Source of the DNA: Cranoglanis bouderius
Lineage: Eukaryota; Chordata; Actinopteri; Siluriformes; Cranoglanididae
Reading direction: 5' to 3'
Assembly (NCBI GenBank): GCA_023630585.1
Contig: CM042560.1
Coordinates: 7,659,501-7,723,500, forward strand
Length of the DNA: 64,000 nt
Made by a program: the position numbers and the translations under genes. Under the pieces are notes generated by a model, which did not search any database, was not told where the DNA came from, and worked only from the letters and a program-made list of their open reading frames with translations. This document shows positions 44,201 to 57,100 of this stretch, in pieces (the stretch's first letter is position 1; the number at the start of each line of letters is the position of its first letter).

Positions 44201-44330
44201 ATTGAGACAACAGAGGAGGGTAGATGAGATTGCTGGAAGAGCGTCCTCTGCTTTGTGGGTGAAAGCACCTGGGCCTGTGAGGGGAGACAACAGCAATATG
44301 AGTGAAGCACATGACTAAACATAAAGCATA
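41231..44330 (-). mobile_element. L2-clade LINE (non-LTR retrotransposon), 3.1 kb, inactivated
   Basis: Order on the minus strand: apurinic endonuclease fragment, linker, reverse transcriptase, C-terminal domain, 3' UTR. The 3' end, GTCGCTCTGGATAAGGGCAT followed by aaatgtaaatgtaaatg, is the familiar teleost L2 tail. It lies in the intergenic space upstream of fmnl2. The true 5' end is not identified. Confidence 0.88.
41429..44312 (-). pseudogene. LINE ORF2 (endonuclease plus reverse transcriptase), broken by frameshifts
   Basis: Endonuclease remnants at 43658-44312 (GLWNCQSAVKKADFI, DFLALTETC, IYHPPGPLGNFLDEMD, TPLTVLGDF). A 350-codon frame at 42766-43818 covers the linker (RSCRRELRSAERRW, SLLSADDFASFYDEKI). 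The RT core is at 41822-42610 (LLDLSAAFDTVNHKIL, GVPQGSVLG, YADDTQLIFSF). The C-terminal frame 41429-41767 has LHWLPVAARIRFK. The order is right, but at least three frame breaks and a stop at about 41822 make it inactive. It would have copied its own RNA by target-primed reverse transcription. Confidence 0.88.
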
Positions 44331-47261
44331 GTAGGGTTAATTTCCTAGGGGAAAGAGTCAGTTTTCAAAGAACCAGTTATTCAAAGAGAGTTCTACAAAC
44401 AAACGATGACTGTAGCGGAACACCTTCAATATATATCACTTAGCCCTGCCCACAATTCACACCTTAAGGTAGACTGACACTATACTGATTAAACACTATA
44501 GACAAAGACTAGCCAATCAACTGTGCTAACTAGGCAATCAACTGTGCTAAACAACAACAATAACAGCAGCAACAACAACAACAACAGCTATGACTCTAGA
44601 TTCAGCTAGGGTTTAAGTTACAGTACACAAAATTACAATCCTACCTTACCAGAAGAGAAGAAATTCAAGATGAGACTTAAAGCACCCTGAGTATTGAGCT
44701 GAAAACTCAAAACTAATTACTACTACTGAAAACTTGACAAATGAAATGAATGAAAGATATCATGTCAGAAATTTCAAATGACATTAAAAGAACTTAAATA
44801 ATATACCATTGCACTGGTCTCAATTATTCACAGTCAGTACATGACTTCCTCATGAGGTCTCACTGTGTGAAGCTTATGCTTGTCCGTTAGGTAGAGATGT
44901 TTTGGGCCAGAGTCATCAGGTTGTTGGTTAGGGGAGATGAGGAAAGGGAGCACATTCTGCTGTGCAGCACAGCACATACCCTCACAATCCGCCGTAGTGT
45001 AGCCATTGTCATCTGCAAGAGTTCTGCAGTATTTTAGGCTACTATGATATGACGAGTAAGACGCAGATGCAATTGTTTAAAGCAAGTGCAATTCGAAAAT
45101 AGCTAAGTGCTAACTTACCAAGAAGTTGTGGAAGAATGGAATAAAACTGCCAAATCAAGATGTGGTAAGTGGCTAGACTCTTTCCCAAAATGAATGGGTG
45201 AGTATTTGTTTTTCACTTGAACTATATGAATTTTGAATCATAATAAAAAGGAAACAGATCAGACATGATTTATCTTGATTTATTATTATTATTTTTTTAC
45301 ATCACAGATATCTGCTATTTTAACAGGGGAGTGTAGACTTTGTCTCCACTGCAATTCTCTCTGGAAGCAACTGGTTGCCAGGAATCCAAGGGTCGTCAAG
45401 ATCTGTAAGTGGACCAGTATTTTCTGGTTTCACGACGCTGGTCTAAACCTGGGCCCAACTCATCACATACTGTAGTTCCAAGAGAATGGTTCCTGGAAAT
45501 CTAAATCGGCTCATTAGTCAGTCATCATCATTGACAAAGAAATCTTTGTGTTCTCTAAAAACATGTTCTCACCTTGCTTGTCAGTTGGTCTTCTAACAAT
45601 GGCAACAACACAATTGTGCCATAGACAACACGTCATTCTATAGACTAGTTACAGTATATCATTCTATAGCCTATTTATAGATCTGTGAATGTATGAAAAT
45701 GTTTCACAGCGGTTTGCAGACTGTAATTTCTCACAATTAAATATAATGAATATAATGAATTATAATGAATTATTAATTTGTTTGGGGAGGGGATGAGACA
45801 GACTGTAAGTGGCAAAAAGTTATTTGAAGCAATAAGTATTAATAAAATATTAATAATATTATTATTAATAGTAATGGTGGCAGTGAGGCTTGCTACAGCC
45901 TTAGTCACTGGGGAGGCCTGTGTGGTTTTGGTTGTGTTAGGCATGTTGGCAAGGCTGAAGGAAGAGCTGTAATCCTATGGTCTACACAAATAATGATTAT
46001 GATCTCATGATCAGGAAGCCTATGTGCAATGATTATGGAGTTGCATAATGTGATATGAAGTGTTACATGTGAGATTGGTGATATGTGCATTTAGCTATAA
46101 TTCCCTCCACAAGGTGTCACTAACTCCTGGTGTTTCTAAAATGTTGCATATGGCTCTAAACATCGGTCAAATCTTCCATAAATATACACCCAATTCCCAA
46201 TTTCCAGTTTTAGGGTGGGAGGTTGCATACACACATTCCAGACCCATTTTAAATATACATACTGTCTATAAATGAGGCCCCAGAAGCGCAAGGCATATCC
46301 TCAGATGGCTTGTCTCTGCAGCTCTTACACTAGCACTTAGACATTTCAGCATATCCCATTCTGAAACAAACCTAGAGCACAAAAGAATGTGACATTAGAG
46401 ACATCACTTTTAAGCAAATTCATGATTTCACAATGTAAAACCTGAATGTGAACCTCCTGACTTGTCTGCTGTCTATTATCACATAAGCTAAACAAATAAA
46501 CTTTACAACATAGTTAACTTGTCTTTTTACAAATGGCTCAATCTTCCTGAAGAAGGAACAGCCAAACTATCTAGCTAACACGACCTAATGAAAACTAACT
46601 GATATAAATGATGACTATAAACTATGACAAACCACCACCACAAGCTAACCTAGCCAGCTACTAACTAGCATAAATTTGATCAACTTAGCTGATGTGTGTC
46701 GTGGAAAATCATCTTCAGCAAGAATAAAAACTTCTGAGTCTCGAGGGTTTTGATGGCAGAAAGGCATTAGACTTTATTAGCATAGTAACAAGCCGAGATG
46801 TCTGCAGATCATCTGGTGAGTACAATCAATGTCCATGCTTTTATACCATTCTAAAACAATGATCTCATGAGGTGGGGTATATTTTCTTTTGATCACATTT
46901 CTGATGTCTCGCCACAATTTTGTTTCTTTCTCCATATCTTATCTATAATTGTGGCGCAAGTTCGGCCAGCTCGTTTTAAAAAAGGTTATTTTACTGATTT
47001 ACATCATGAATTTCAACAATACCTCTTAAGAAATCACTAGATTGGTAAAGAGATACAGACTTGAACATACAGAGTACAAACAGAGTACAGTGCAAGCCTA
47101 GAAGAAGGAGATAACTGAAGAAAGGGCGCTCAATGGTCTCACCAGCTAGACCTACTTTGATTTTAGCTTCTTTGACATTCTCTCTTTTTATCTCATATAT
47201 TGGTCACACATGAATAGATATTTCTTGCATGTACCATTTGCATTTTGAAAATATACCATAC

Positions 47262-47263
<2 letters not shown>

Positions 47264-47325
<62 letters not shown>
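47264..47325. repeat. (CA)n microsatellite
   Basis: About 31 CA units in intergenic DNA. Confidence 0.95.
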
Positions 47326-47327
<2 letters not shown>

Positions 47328-48070
47328 ATATCCTTGAACATTGGTGCATCTCCTCACAGGTGGCCATGCACATCAGAACTTGCACATTTGGGCACACAGG
47401 CCTTTGCGTACGACATTCTGTATTTATCTAACTTCTGCAGGTTGAACAATGGCCCACTCATAAAGCTTGGCAATAATGGTGGATACATGCTAAGAAATGA
47501 CAGATAACAAATTAGGGAGCTAGGAAGAAAAAGATATAAGCTGCGAGTGAGAAATGTGTGCTCAGTGATTTCCCACAAGCTGGAGTTACATCAATTTGTC
47601 CTAGTTTCACCCACATGAATATTCTCTTATTATTTTCTGATTAATAAAATATTCCATGTACTATTACAACATAATCATGTTTAAATGCTGATTTAACATC
47701 AAGTCACACTCTCTTCATTATTGAAATACATTTCACAATTGTTATTAGGCCTTCGATGGACTAAAACATTTCTTATCGCTCTGATTATTTTAACTTTTGA
47801 TTGGACCTGATGAGTTACATAATAATCATATTTAAATCATAGTTTGATCAAATAAATTCTTCTATATGTGCTAGCTAGGTATGTTAACCATTCTGAAACG
47901 GTTTTAAACAATGTAGCTAGCTAATACTACCTGCTGCTAGCTAGTGCTAACTCTCCAGACATCCAACTAAATATGACAAATGTTATATTGGTTAATAAGA
48001 TCTGTTTGAGATCACCTGTTAGTGTGAACATTGGGTTAGGGATGCTTTCATCTGAAGCCTCCTGTTAAAT

Positions 48071-48230
48071 ACAGTGCCCTCCACTAATATTGGCACCCTT
48101 GCTAAATATGAGCAGACTGTGAAAAATTGTCTTAATTGTTTAAACTTTGGATCTTTTGTTTAAAAAAAAATCACAAAAATACTCTGCACTCATGGACATC
48201 AAACAATTGCAAACAAAACACAGGTTTATC

Positions 48231-48263
<33 letters not shown>

Positions 48264-48420
48264 TTGTTAAATATAGGTGTGCAACAATTATTGGCACCCT
48301 TTTAGTCAATACTTTGTGCTACCTCCCTTTGCCAAGATAACAACTCTGAGTCTTCTCCTATAATGCCTGATTAGGTTGGTGAGGCAAATGTGCTAACCAC
48401 TAAGCCACTGTGCCCCCCAC
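48071..48420. repeat. Truncated Tc1/mariner-like terminus joined to a SINE-head fragment
   Basis: Starts CAGTGCCCTCCACTAATATT followed by ggcaccc, a common fish Tc1-type terminus; ggcaccctttt recurs at 48293. It is broken near 48380, where gctaaccactaagccactg looks like an inverted tRNA-SINE head. It contains an A run of about 30. Confidence 0.6.
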
Positions 48421-50850
48421 AACCACAATATGTCACACTGAAATTCATGATTTGGGCTATAAATACAAGAGAAAAAAAGAAACAATGGAATGCCATTCAA
48501 AGCCAATATTCAATGCATAAATATGACACTATTAATTAATTAATAGTATCATCCCTTGAATATTATGATTTTTTTTTCACACGAATTGCTTTGCTTATCT
48601 GGAGGGCCAAATTATTTTATGGATAAATTTGTTAACTTTAAACCTTGGCATTATTGTAATAATGTGACATATCAAAATAGCTTCATTAAAACTTCATTCA
48701 TTTGTGTGCACAATTAACTGTCAGAGCACAATATAAAAAGAGGCAGAATAATAGGATTTGCTGGATCAAGTGCTATTTTATAAGATGCCGAATAATGAGG
48801 GTTCCTTCTTCAGTCTTTATTTTGAGGGTTAAGGGCAAGTGCTTATGTTTAAAGGGGGTAGTCTAAATGCTACTGAAAAATCCTGACTTGGACGTTTCTA
48901 CTGCATAATCTAAAACACTCAAATGCACAGCGAGAAAATCAACTTCGGCAGGTGAATAATCCATCTTCAAATGATGTCAATTTTAGACCAAACTGACATG
49001 TTACATCTGACCCTGCATGATTTAAGTCCTTTGATGCCTTGCTGTGACTTTGACCCTGTTTGGAGCAATTCCAAAATCTTATTAGTTCTTCTGCTGGTTA
49101 CAAGGATAATTCTTATATAAATCCTATATAAATGTAAATAGACTGTAAATCCTACAAACTTTCATCCACTCATTCTTGAGCTCTTGTAGAATCTCAGACG
49201 CATCGGGGGATGGCCGCACGGGCAACCCAAAACACATCATAAAAACTGGAGCATTAGTATATCTAGAATGTAACCAATGCTACAACTAATCCACTCACCC
49301 ATACTAATAAGTCATTATAGCAGTAATTCTAATTGATTGGTCACAACATAAATAACAAGCATAAATAACGAGTATAAATAAAGAAATAAACTTGAATCTT
49401 AGTGACATTTTAATAAAACTATGTAGATATATTTATTTACCTTATGTGTTGTTTGAGAATACATGGTTTAGAAGAACATGGTCACGAGCCTGCCTTTTTT
49501 TTTCCTTTTCTTTTTTAAATATTGTCACATTGCAATAATGTAGGTCTTCAAGCCATGCGTTCATGGCCACTATTTATTGGCACATCTCAATCAATAATAT
49601 TTATATTAACATTTATTTTATTTGAATTGCATAGAAACTAAGTGAACAAACACACATACTAAGAGAGGGAAACACTTTTATTTATGTGGCCACTCAAATT
49701 TGGATGCAAACCAATGACACTGATCAACCCAACACATTTAATTTAAACAATTGTTTACCTGGATTATGAATTTGTCTGTATTCTCTATACTTCTGAATAT
49801 CCTTCTGTGTGTTCTGTATTCTTCTCAGTGACTACTTCTGTCGAATTATGTAAAGTGTAAAACTCGCACTCGAACTAATTTGTTCTCTGAGATGACTCAG
49901 AAACCCCCAGCAAGGTGGCAAAAGTCTGTACAAAGACATAAATAAAGGATGAGGACTGCGATGGGACCTTCTAAATCATATTCGACCTCAATATGCAAGG
50001 ATGCTTTGTCATGCAAGTTGTCTAAAATAATGGTGAAAATCTTAGAATTGAAATAGCACAGGCAAAATTCCTAAAGTCTGGTGGAGAGATTTAATGCCTT
50101 TCAGAGCACTGTGATATCAGCATTATTAAATGCCATTAAAGAGCCCCAAAGCAACCAACTAAAGAAATAAAAATACTTGCTATTTCTGCTGTCTACAGAT
50201 GAATCATACAAACAGTCAGATTGTCAGATAAAACTAATGTTTATACAGTCAGGCCTTCAAAAGTGTATCAGTAGCAATAGTCTAGAATGAAAAAATATCA
50301 TGCTAGGCTACATTAGTGTTTAAATACATTAAATGTCTTTTTTTTTCACCACTTGAGTGTGCTAGAGTGTAAGCAGAACCGTGAAACATGCACAAAAAAA
50401 GCTGATAGACTGATAGAAGCCAAAGTAGCGTGACCCGTCTTCTAAAATAAGTGCTGATGTTCTGGAGAATGAACAATAGGAGTGGTTTGGAAGTCCAAAT
50501 GTAGGCACCGAAAGGTTTGTTCAGCAAAGCGTGCAGTTCTGACACTTGTCCATTTTTGGCCAAACAGATCTCAGCGGCTGCTGATTCTCCGAAACCAAGC
50601 ACAAGCTGGAATGTCTTTGATCTTGCTGAGCACTCACACAAAACAGTCCGTACTCTTTTACCATTGCTCTGTAAAGACAACAAGTGCATGAATGTTTGCA
50701 TTGGTGTAAGACTTACAGTCTGTGTTCACAACAAAAGCAGCAGAGAAATAATGTAAGCTTTAAGAGATTCAAAGCCTCCACAGTATCCAATCTTCCACCT
50801 GTTCTTCCACTCGTCCCTTCTTGTCAGCATTTCCTCATCCACCGTGTTGC

Positions 50851-51104
50851 TCACTCCTCTTCTTCTTCCTCCTCCTCACCATCTCCTTCTTCCTCCTGCA
50901 TGAACTCCACCATCAGTTCGGCCGTGCAGCTGGCTTCTCCCAGGCTGTTCACAGCTTTGCAGGTGTATTTGGCGTCGTCGTCAGGACACACCTCGGATAT
51001 TACCAGGCTGCAGTGGCCATCCTCTTCATAGTCGATCTGGAAGTGACGTGTCTCCTTGATGGGCTGGTCGTCCTTGTACCATACGACCTCAGGATCCGGG
51101 TAGC
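50851..51104 (-). CDS. mylk: mylk exon 17 (last)
   Basis: Rest of the telokin-like Ig domain (YPDPEVVWYKDDQPIKETRH, DDDAKYTCKAVNSLGEASC) and the acidic tail EEEGDGEEEEEEE. TGA at 50851-50853. Confidence 0.96.
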
Positions 51105-54100
51105 CTGAAGGAAATGCACACAGCACTTTAACACTCATTCTCTTTAACCCTGGCCTTCTCATGCATTTTTAATTTTTTAATTTTTTATTTTTTTGTGAGC
51201 AATGGTTGAGGTTTTATACTACTGATCACACATTTCTGAGTTCAAATGCCAGCATCAGAAAGATAAAGAAGAAAATGCCTAGATCTGTTCTTTTTTTGTT
51301 TTGTTGCTGTACTAACTCATTCCTAACAGGGCTTTATCCTAATAGTACTTTTAGACCCTGACCTATTTGTACTAGCATGAGGATATGTTTTTCATGGACA
51401 TACAGTAACCACAATAGTTATAACTACAAAGTACTTCTGTAAGTTGCCCCAGATAAGGGTATCCAAGTTAAATGTAAATGTAATTCAACAGATTGCTCAA
51501 ATTGTCTCAACTGTCAGTCCCAACTGAATGAAAAATAAATATTCAGTATATCTTATCATTATTATATTTTTCTAATTATCATTAGAAATATAACAATATA
51601 TTTAGAAATGGACACATAAAACTGCTTTATATCCTTGGCGATCCTGCTCACTGGATGGAGTGAAAATAAAAATATGGAGGTCATGTGACAGGGATTAAAG
51701 TCACCTCTTTTGTGTTTCATAGTTACAATTCTTTTCCATTTTGTTGTTGTCAGCACAAAAAGCCTTGAAGATGATTTCTGTAACAGTTGGTTAATTATTT
51801 TTGTTGTAGTATAACACTAAAACCATCCTATGGACAGACTATAAGGATAAATCATATACTACACATAATTCTTTATTTTAATTCTGTAGGTTGCAGCCTC
51901 AGTGTGGAAGTGTTAACAAGTTAACAAACTCAATATATTTCAGTAAAAAAATTGTATTATGTCTAAATACACTATTAAATAAGTGGGATACCATGATTGG
52001 TATTGCTATTTACAATTCAAAAAAGGGACAAGCCCCAAATGGAAAACATTATGATTTTAATGGTCTTAACAACAAATCATTGGTCAGAAAATGAGCAAGA
52101 ATGAATCAAATGCACTCCTGAGACCTCCTGTGCCACCATTTGCTTTTGTTTGGGGAAACGCTAGAAACAGGGAAATTCACTTATATAGTCTTCTTGTACA
52201 CAAAGGTGAGATCACGATAATGATTAAAATGTTTGATGTAAAATTCAAACTAACACATGTCTGGGTGTACACAATTAAAATAAAGCAAATGTTAAATAAA
52301 ATAAAATAAAATAACATAAAATAAAATGAAATAAAATACAAAGCTGTCAGCAAATTTACCCATAAGGTTTAAACATTTAAAGAAATCAAAGGGAAAAGTT
52401 ATCCCATACTAAGCTACTTTATCTATTTGTTTAATTCTTGCTCATTTCCTGACCAATGATTTGTTGTTAAGACCATTAAAAGCTTAATATTTTGCCATTT
52501 TGGGCATGGCCCATTTTTTTGCCCAAGAGTATAAAGGTAAAGGTCCCAGCCCACTGTAAGTATGCTTTACATTAAATATAATAATTAAAATTCTTAAAAA
52601 GCTTACAAATCTTTCTTCGCATTAGTTTGCGAATCCTTTTCCACATGTTCAACAACATTCACTCAACCCTGTTACTGGAACATGTTTACCCCAGTGAACA
52701 ACGTGGAATAATGCACAAATCACATGTTCAGCAGGAAGCTGCATCATCCAAACTTCCTGAAGATCATGGGGAGAAGAAAAGATCTTTTATCTTTTCTTTT
52801 CAGTGACATTGTGATACTGACTGATGAGGTCACTTTAAAATACTGTTGTCCAAGTTAATTAATTAAGAAGATATTTTAAATAAATCTTTAAAATGTCTTT
52901 ACATTCTTAAATGTCTTAATTACATTTTGTGTATTTGCTAATTCAATTCTTAAAAAAAAAAAACTCAATCTGGTTAACACTGCAAATAAACCTTGAACAA
53001 AGTGAGATATTATCTGTGATGTGTTAATATATTTTAAAAGGTTAAATGCATGTTTTCTTAGATTCAATGCTGAAAAATGATAGTCAAATTTCAGAGTGAT
53101 TACGTTTAATTTTAAGAGAATTTTAAGGACTAAATGGCATCGTAACTGTGGAATCACCCATAAAATTAATTAAAAAATAATTCCTAGTAGACTCAGACCT
53201 TTGGAGACTATTATGGGTTCAGTTTTAATTACCTTCGATCTTGCAGTCGAAGCGGGCAGCACTACCCTCAACCACCTCCACATCCTGGATGATGAGGGAG
53301 AAGCTGGGAGGAGCAGGGGTGTGGTTTTCTTCTTCTGTAGTCTCTAGGAATGGCGCAGGAGGTGCTTCTGATTGCACATGTGCACACACATAGTAACACG
53401 CTCCCTGTTATATGCTTGACATGTTCACTACCACAGTTATTATTATGATATTACACAGTATATACAGTGTGAATACTGGTGGCCATGCTAGACTGGTCCA
53501 TTACCTTCAGTTGGCGAGTTTTTCTTTAGCCCGATTCCTCCTAACATTCCCATGGAGCTGAATCTGGAGATGGCTCGCACTGCGTTTCCTGTTTTCTGTA
53601 GAGCAGAGGTACAAATGTGCATATATCCTGAGCACGAGCAAATAAAATAAATACTCTGGAGAGAGCGTCCCATTTTCTGTCATTTTGTATCATCAATACA
53701 AAAGCAAGAGAGAGAATGGTAGAATTGAGACTTCGAACCTGCCATCGGCGTCTCAGTATGTACTTCTTCATGCGTTCTTTGGAGAGCTGCTTGGCTTCCA
53801 TGTTCTTAGTGTCCTGTTTAAGCCATTTGTGCTCCAGGCAGTGTGCACAGGTCAATCTGGCTCTGCAGCATGAAAGGTCATTTGATCAGCCTGCTTTCAT
53901 ATTCTGCACTCGTTCAATGAATGCAAATAAACCAAAAGCACTAAACAGATCTCAGTATTATGAAACGAGATGATTAAAAGAAAGTTTTGCCACCATTACA
54001 GCATGTTTAACTAAAGCTTTGAGCTTTTTTGACTTTACTTCATATTTTTTTTCAGTAGGTTGCTGATGAAGTCCTTGGCCTGCTCGGAGATCTCATCAAA

Positions 54101-57100
54101 AGCCTCATCCTCAAAGTCCCAGGTCGCTGAGGTAACATTTGCAAGCGTTTCATTATCGTTGTCCCCCATGAATGGAGAGAGACCACTGAGGCTAAGCATA
54201 AAATGAAGAAAGAGAGGGATGGGTACATGTTGTATAGCTTGTAACGTTCAATATCTTCACCTTACACTTAATACATAGTGAGCAGAGATATTGGACCAAT
54301 CACCTAGAAGGCCAAATGTAATTATTTTTAGTAGAATGGTGTTGTTGTCACCTATTCTGATTCAGTGCACAGCATACAGTTTTATTTAAATGTATTTAAA
54401 CACAGTTTAAAAAAAAACCAAACAGAATAGTTCAGAAGAAGGCTGTATCACATACAGGATGTAGCAGATCACTCCAATGCTCCACATATCCGTTGCAGTG
54501 CCAATCGCTTCATAGTTAATAACCTCAGGGGCTACAAACTCAGGTGTTCCAAAGAGAACCTTGAGGGAACCGGAGTCCACTATGGACAGAAGAAAACCAC
54601 CATAATCAGCTCATCATAGATGACAAGTGAGAAAAAGAGTTGCATTGATTTTTGAAGACTTTGGGTTATGCAAACTGAGGAAAATTATACACCACATGGT
54701 TTTATTGTATATGCTTAATGATGAATCTATCCTGTGCCATTTCACACAGTTTGTGCCTGACTGACACATTGAAACAACTTTTCCACTGAGCAAATTCCAA
54801 ACTCTGTCTGTTTATTATCAGAGATGACACATTTTCACCAGGTTAGAAAGCAGATGAATACCTAGCCTTCGTGCGAGGCCAAAGTCAATGAGCTTAATCT
54901 TGCTGCCCGTCTTGTTGATGCACATGATGTTCTCCGGCTTGAGGTCCAGGTGCACAATGCCCTGTTTGTGGATGAACTGAACACCATCGATAATCTGGAG
55001 CATATACTTAATGACCTCACGTTCGGACAGCTCAAAATCTTCATCAACGATTCGCTCAAACAGCTCGCCACCAGAGATCCTGCAACCAACAGGGATGAGA
55101 CAGACATCCCCAATTAGAGAACACCAATAACAGAACTGAAAGTGGAAGAGGCAGCACAGGACTTAATCAGCAAAATGCATTTTATCAGCACTTTCCATTA
55201 AACAAGCAAGACTTTATTTCTGCTTGGTACAGTAAACAAATCCCACACTCAAACCGAGATTCAAATCTGGGCCTTTTTTCCATCATGGCTGCCAAGCTAA
55301 GGTTGTGCATATTGTGCTTTCACTCCTCCCTCACTCAGGCTTGTTAACACTATATAAGGACAAGTGACAAGCACGTCTCCAATCACACACCACTGTCTCT
55401 GCTGCTCTCTCCATAAAAAGCCAAACTGGTGATTTAAGGGTGTTGGGGAGAGAAAAAGCTACCAAACATCCTAGTGCGTTCACAAGTGTCTGAGATGAGA
55501 ACACTGAGAACCAGGAGTGGCTTTTGACCATAGATTGTGGTGAGTCAGGGCGACGTTAATAACGACAGAGCTTCAAACAAAATTAAGTCTACAGTCTATC
55601 ACACATAAGTTATAGGCTACTATCTAGTGAATTGAGAGTTGACATCGCACACAGTCATCCAGCATACAGTCTAGAAGCTCGTTTTGAGTGGTTTTAGACA
55701 TAACTTTATTTAACTATGTTCAATATAGCATGTGTTTGTCAGGATTGTCATCCCAATTATATCTCAAAAGCCACACGAAAGCTAAACTAGCTCAAAAATT
55801 GAGCACTGGAAAATGGAGTCACATCTTTGCAATATATCTTACAATACAAATTCTGTACATCATAGACACATCATAGACACATACACACATCATGATGTTC
55901 TGTACACCATAGGCACACTGTCTGCACTTTCACTTTGCAGAAATGTATTAGCTTTAATTCCAATTATTTGCTGAAACAAGATCTTGGTGCCCTGTCTTTT
56001 AATAAAGTGTGCATGGGGCGGCATGATTCCTGCCCCAGTGGGCCTCCATTAGCACTCGCCTCGTTCCTTTCACTTAAATGTCTCTAAATAACAAAATAAA
56101 ATTATATCCACCCATCTATTAAACTTTGTTAAGCACATTTTAAGCTTTCTACAACCCAACATACTTGAGAACCCTTGTTTTAAAGTGTACTGGACTTACA
56201 TTTCCAAAACCATCACGATGTCTGATTTGCCCTCGAAGGCGTCAATACACTGCACAAGTTTAGGATGGTGGAGGCTGTTCATGATGCCGATCTCCTGTCG
56301 CACGTTGTCCTTATCTTTCTGCGAGAAAGCTTTGATGAACTTCCCAGCCCACACCTTTTTGGTCGACTTCTCCACCAGTTTGAAGACCTGACCAAATTTG
56401 CCACTGACAGAGAAGAGGCAGAGAGAGAATGTTGAAAGAAATGCAGCGGGCAGAGAAGCAGATTTTTTTTTTTTTAGAAGAGTGCAATTATGTCTTACGT
56501 GCCCAAACGGTCCTCTACGTCATAGAAATCTTTAACTGTGCTGTCTTTCTTTATGACCACATCCCTATACTCAGGCTCTTTATCTGAATCTGAACAATTG
56601 GGAGAAGAAGAAAAAACTGAGATTTTCTGATTTAGAGACAGAGATTTATAAGGTTCAGAAAATTCATGGGTAGGAAGGATATAAGGAAGGAGAGATGGAT
56701 GAGTCAGTGGAAAGGTTGAAAGTTTACCGGAAAAGAAAAAACAAATAAACTGAAGAACTGGCAGACTGACTGGATTACATACCATCATCGGAAGCTGCAG
56801 CCTCTGCTTCTTCTTCTTCTTTTTTTTCTATGGAGAAAAAAAACTTTAGTGCACATACCGTAATTCAATGCTTTAATAGCACCTTCAAACACTTAAAGCA
56901 AGGCTCATTAACTGTCTCTCCCTCTCACCTGGCACCTCTGGTTCTCCCACAGTGACGGGTTCTGACTCGGCGCTGGGTTCACCAATGCCATACATGTTAA
57001 CAGCACGCACGCGGAACTTGTACTGGCGGTCAGGAAGCAGCTGCTGGACATGGTAGGAGGTGCTGTTGCAGGAAGTGAGGTCACTCCACGTGTTGTCCAG

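Larger units (their letters stand above)
44331..50850. other. Intergenic region between mylk and the LINE
   Basis: Six and a half kilobases of AT-rich DNA. It includes a (CAA)n-like tract (44548-44590), the (CA)n array at 47.26 kb and the Tc1 remnant at 48.07 kb. The part nearest 50850 is likely mylk 3' UTR. No gene could be supported. Confidence 0.55.

Noticed and set aside
50303..50701. 132-codon minus-strand ORF downstream of the mylk stop
   Set aside because: No recognised domain, no splice context, and it lies where the mylk 3' UTR should be. I regard it as chance.
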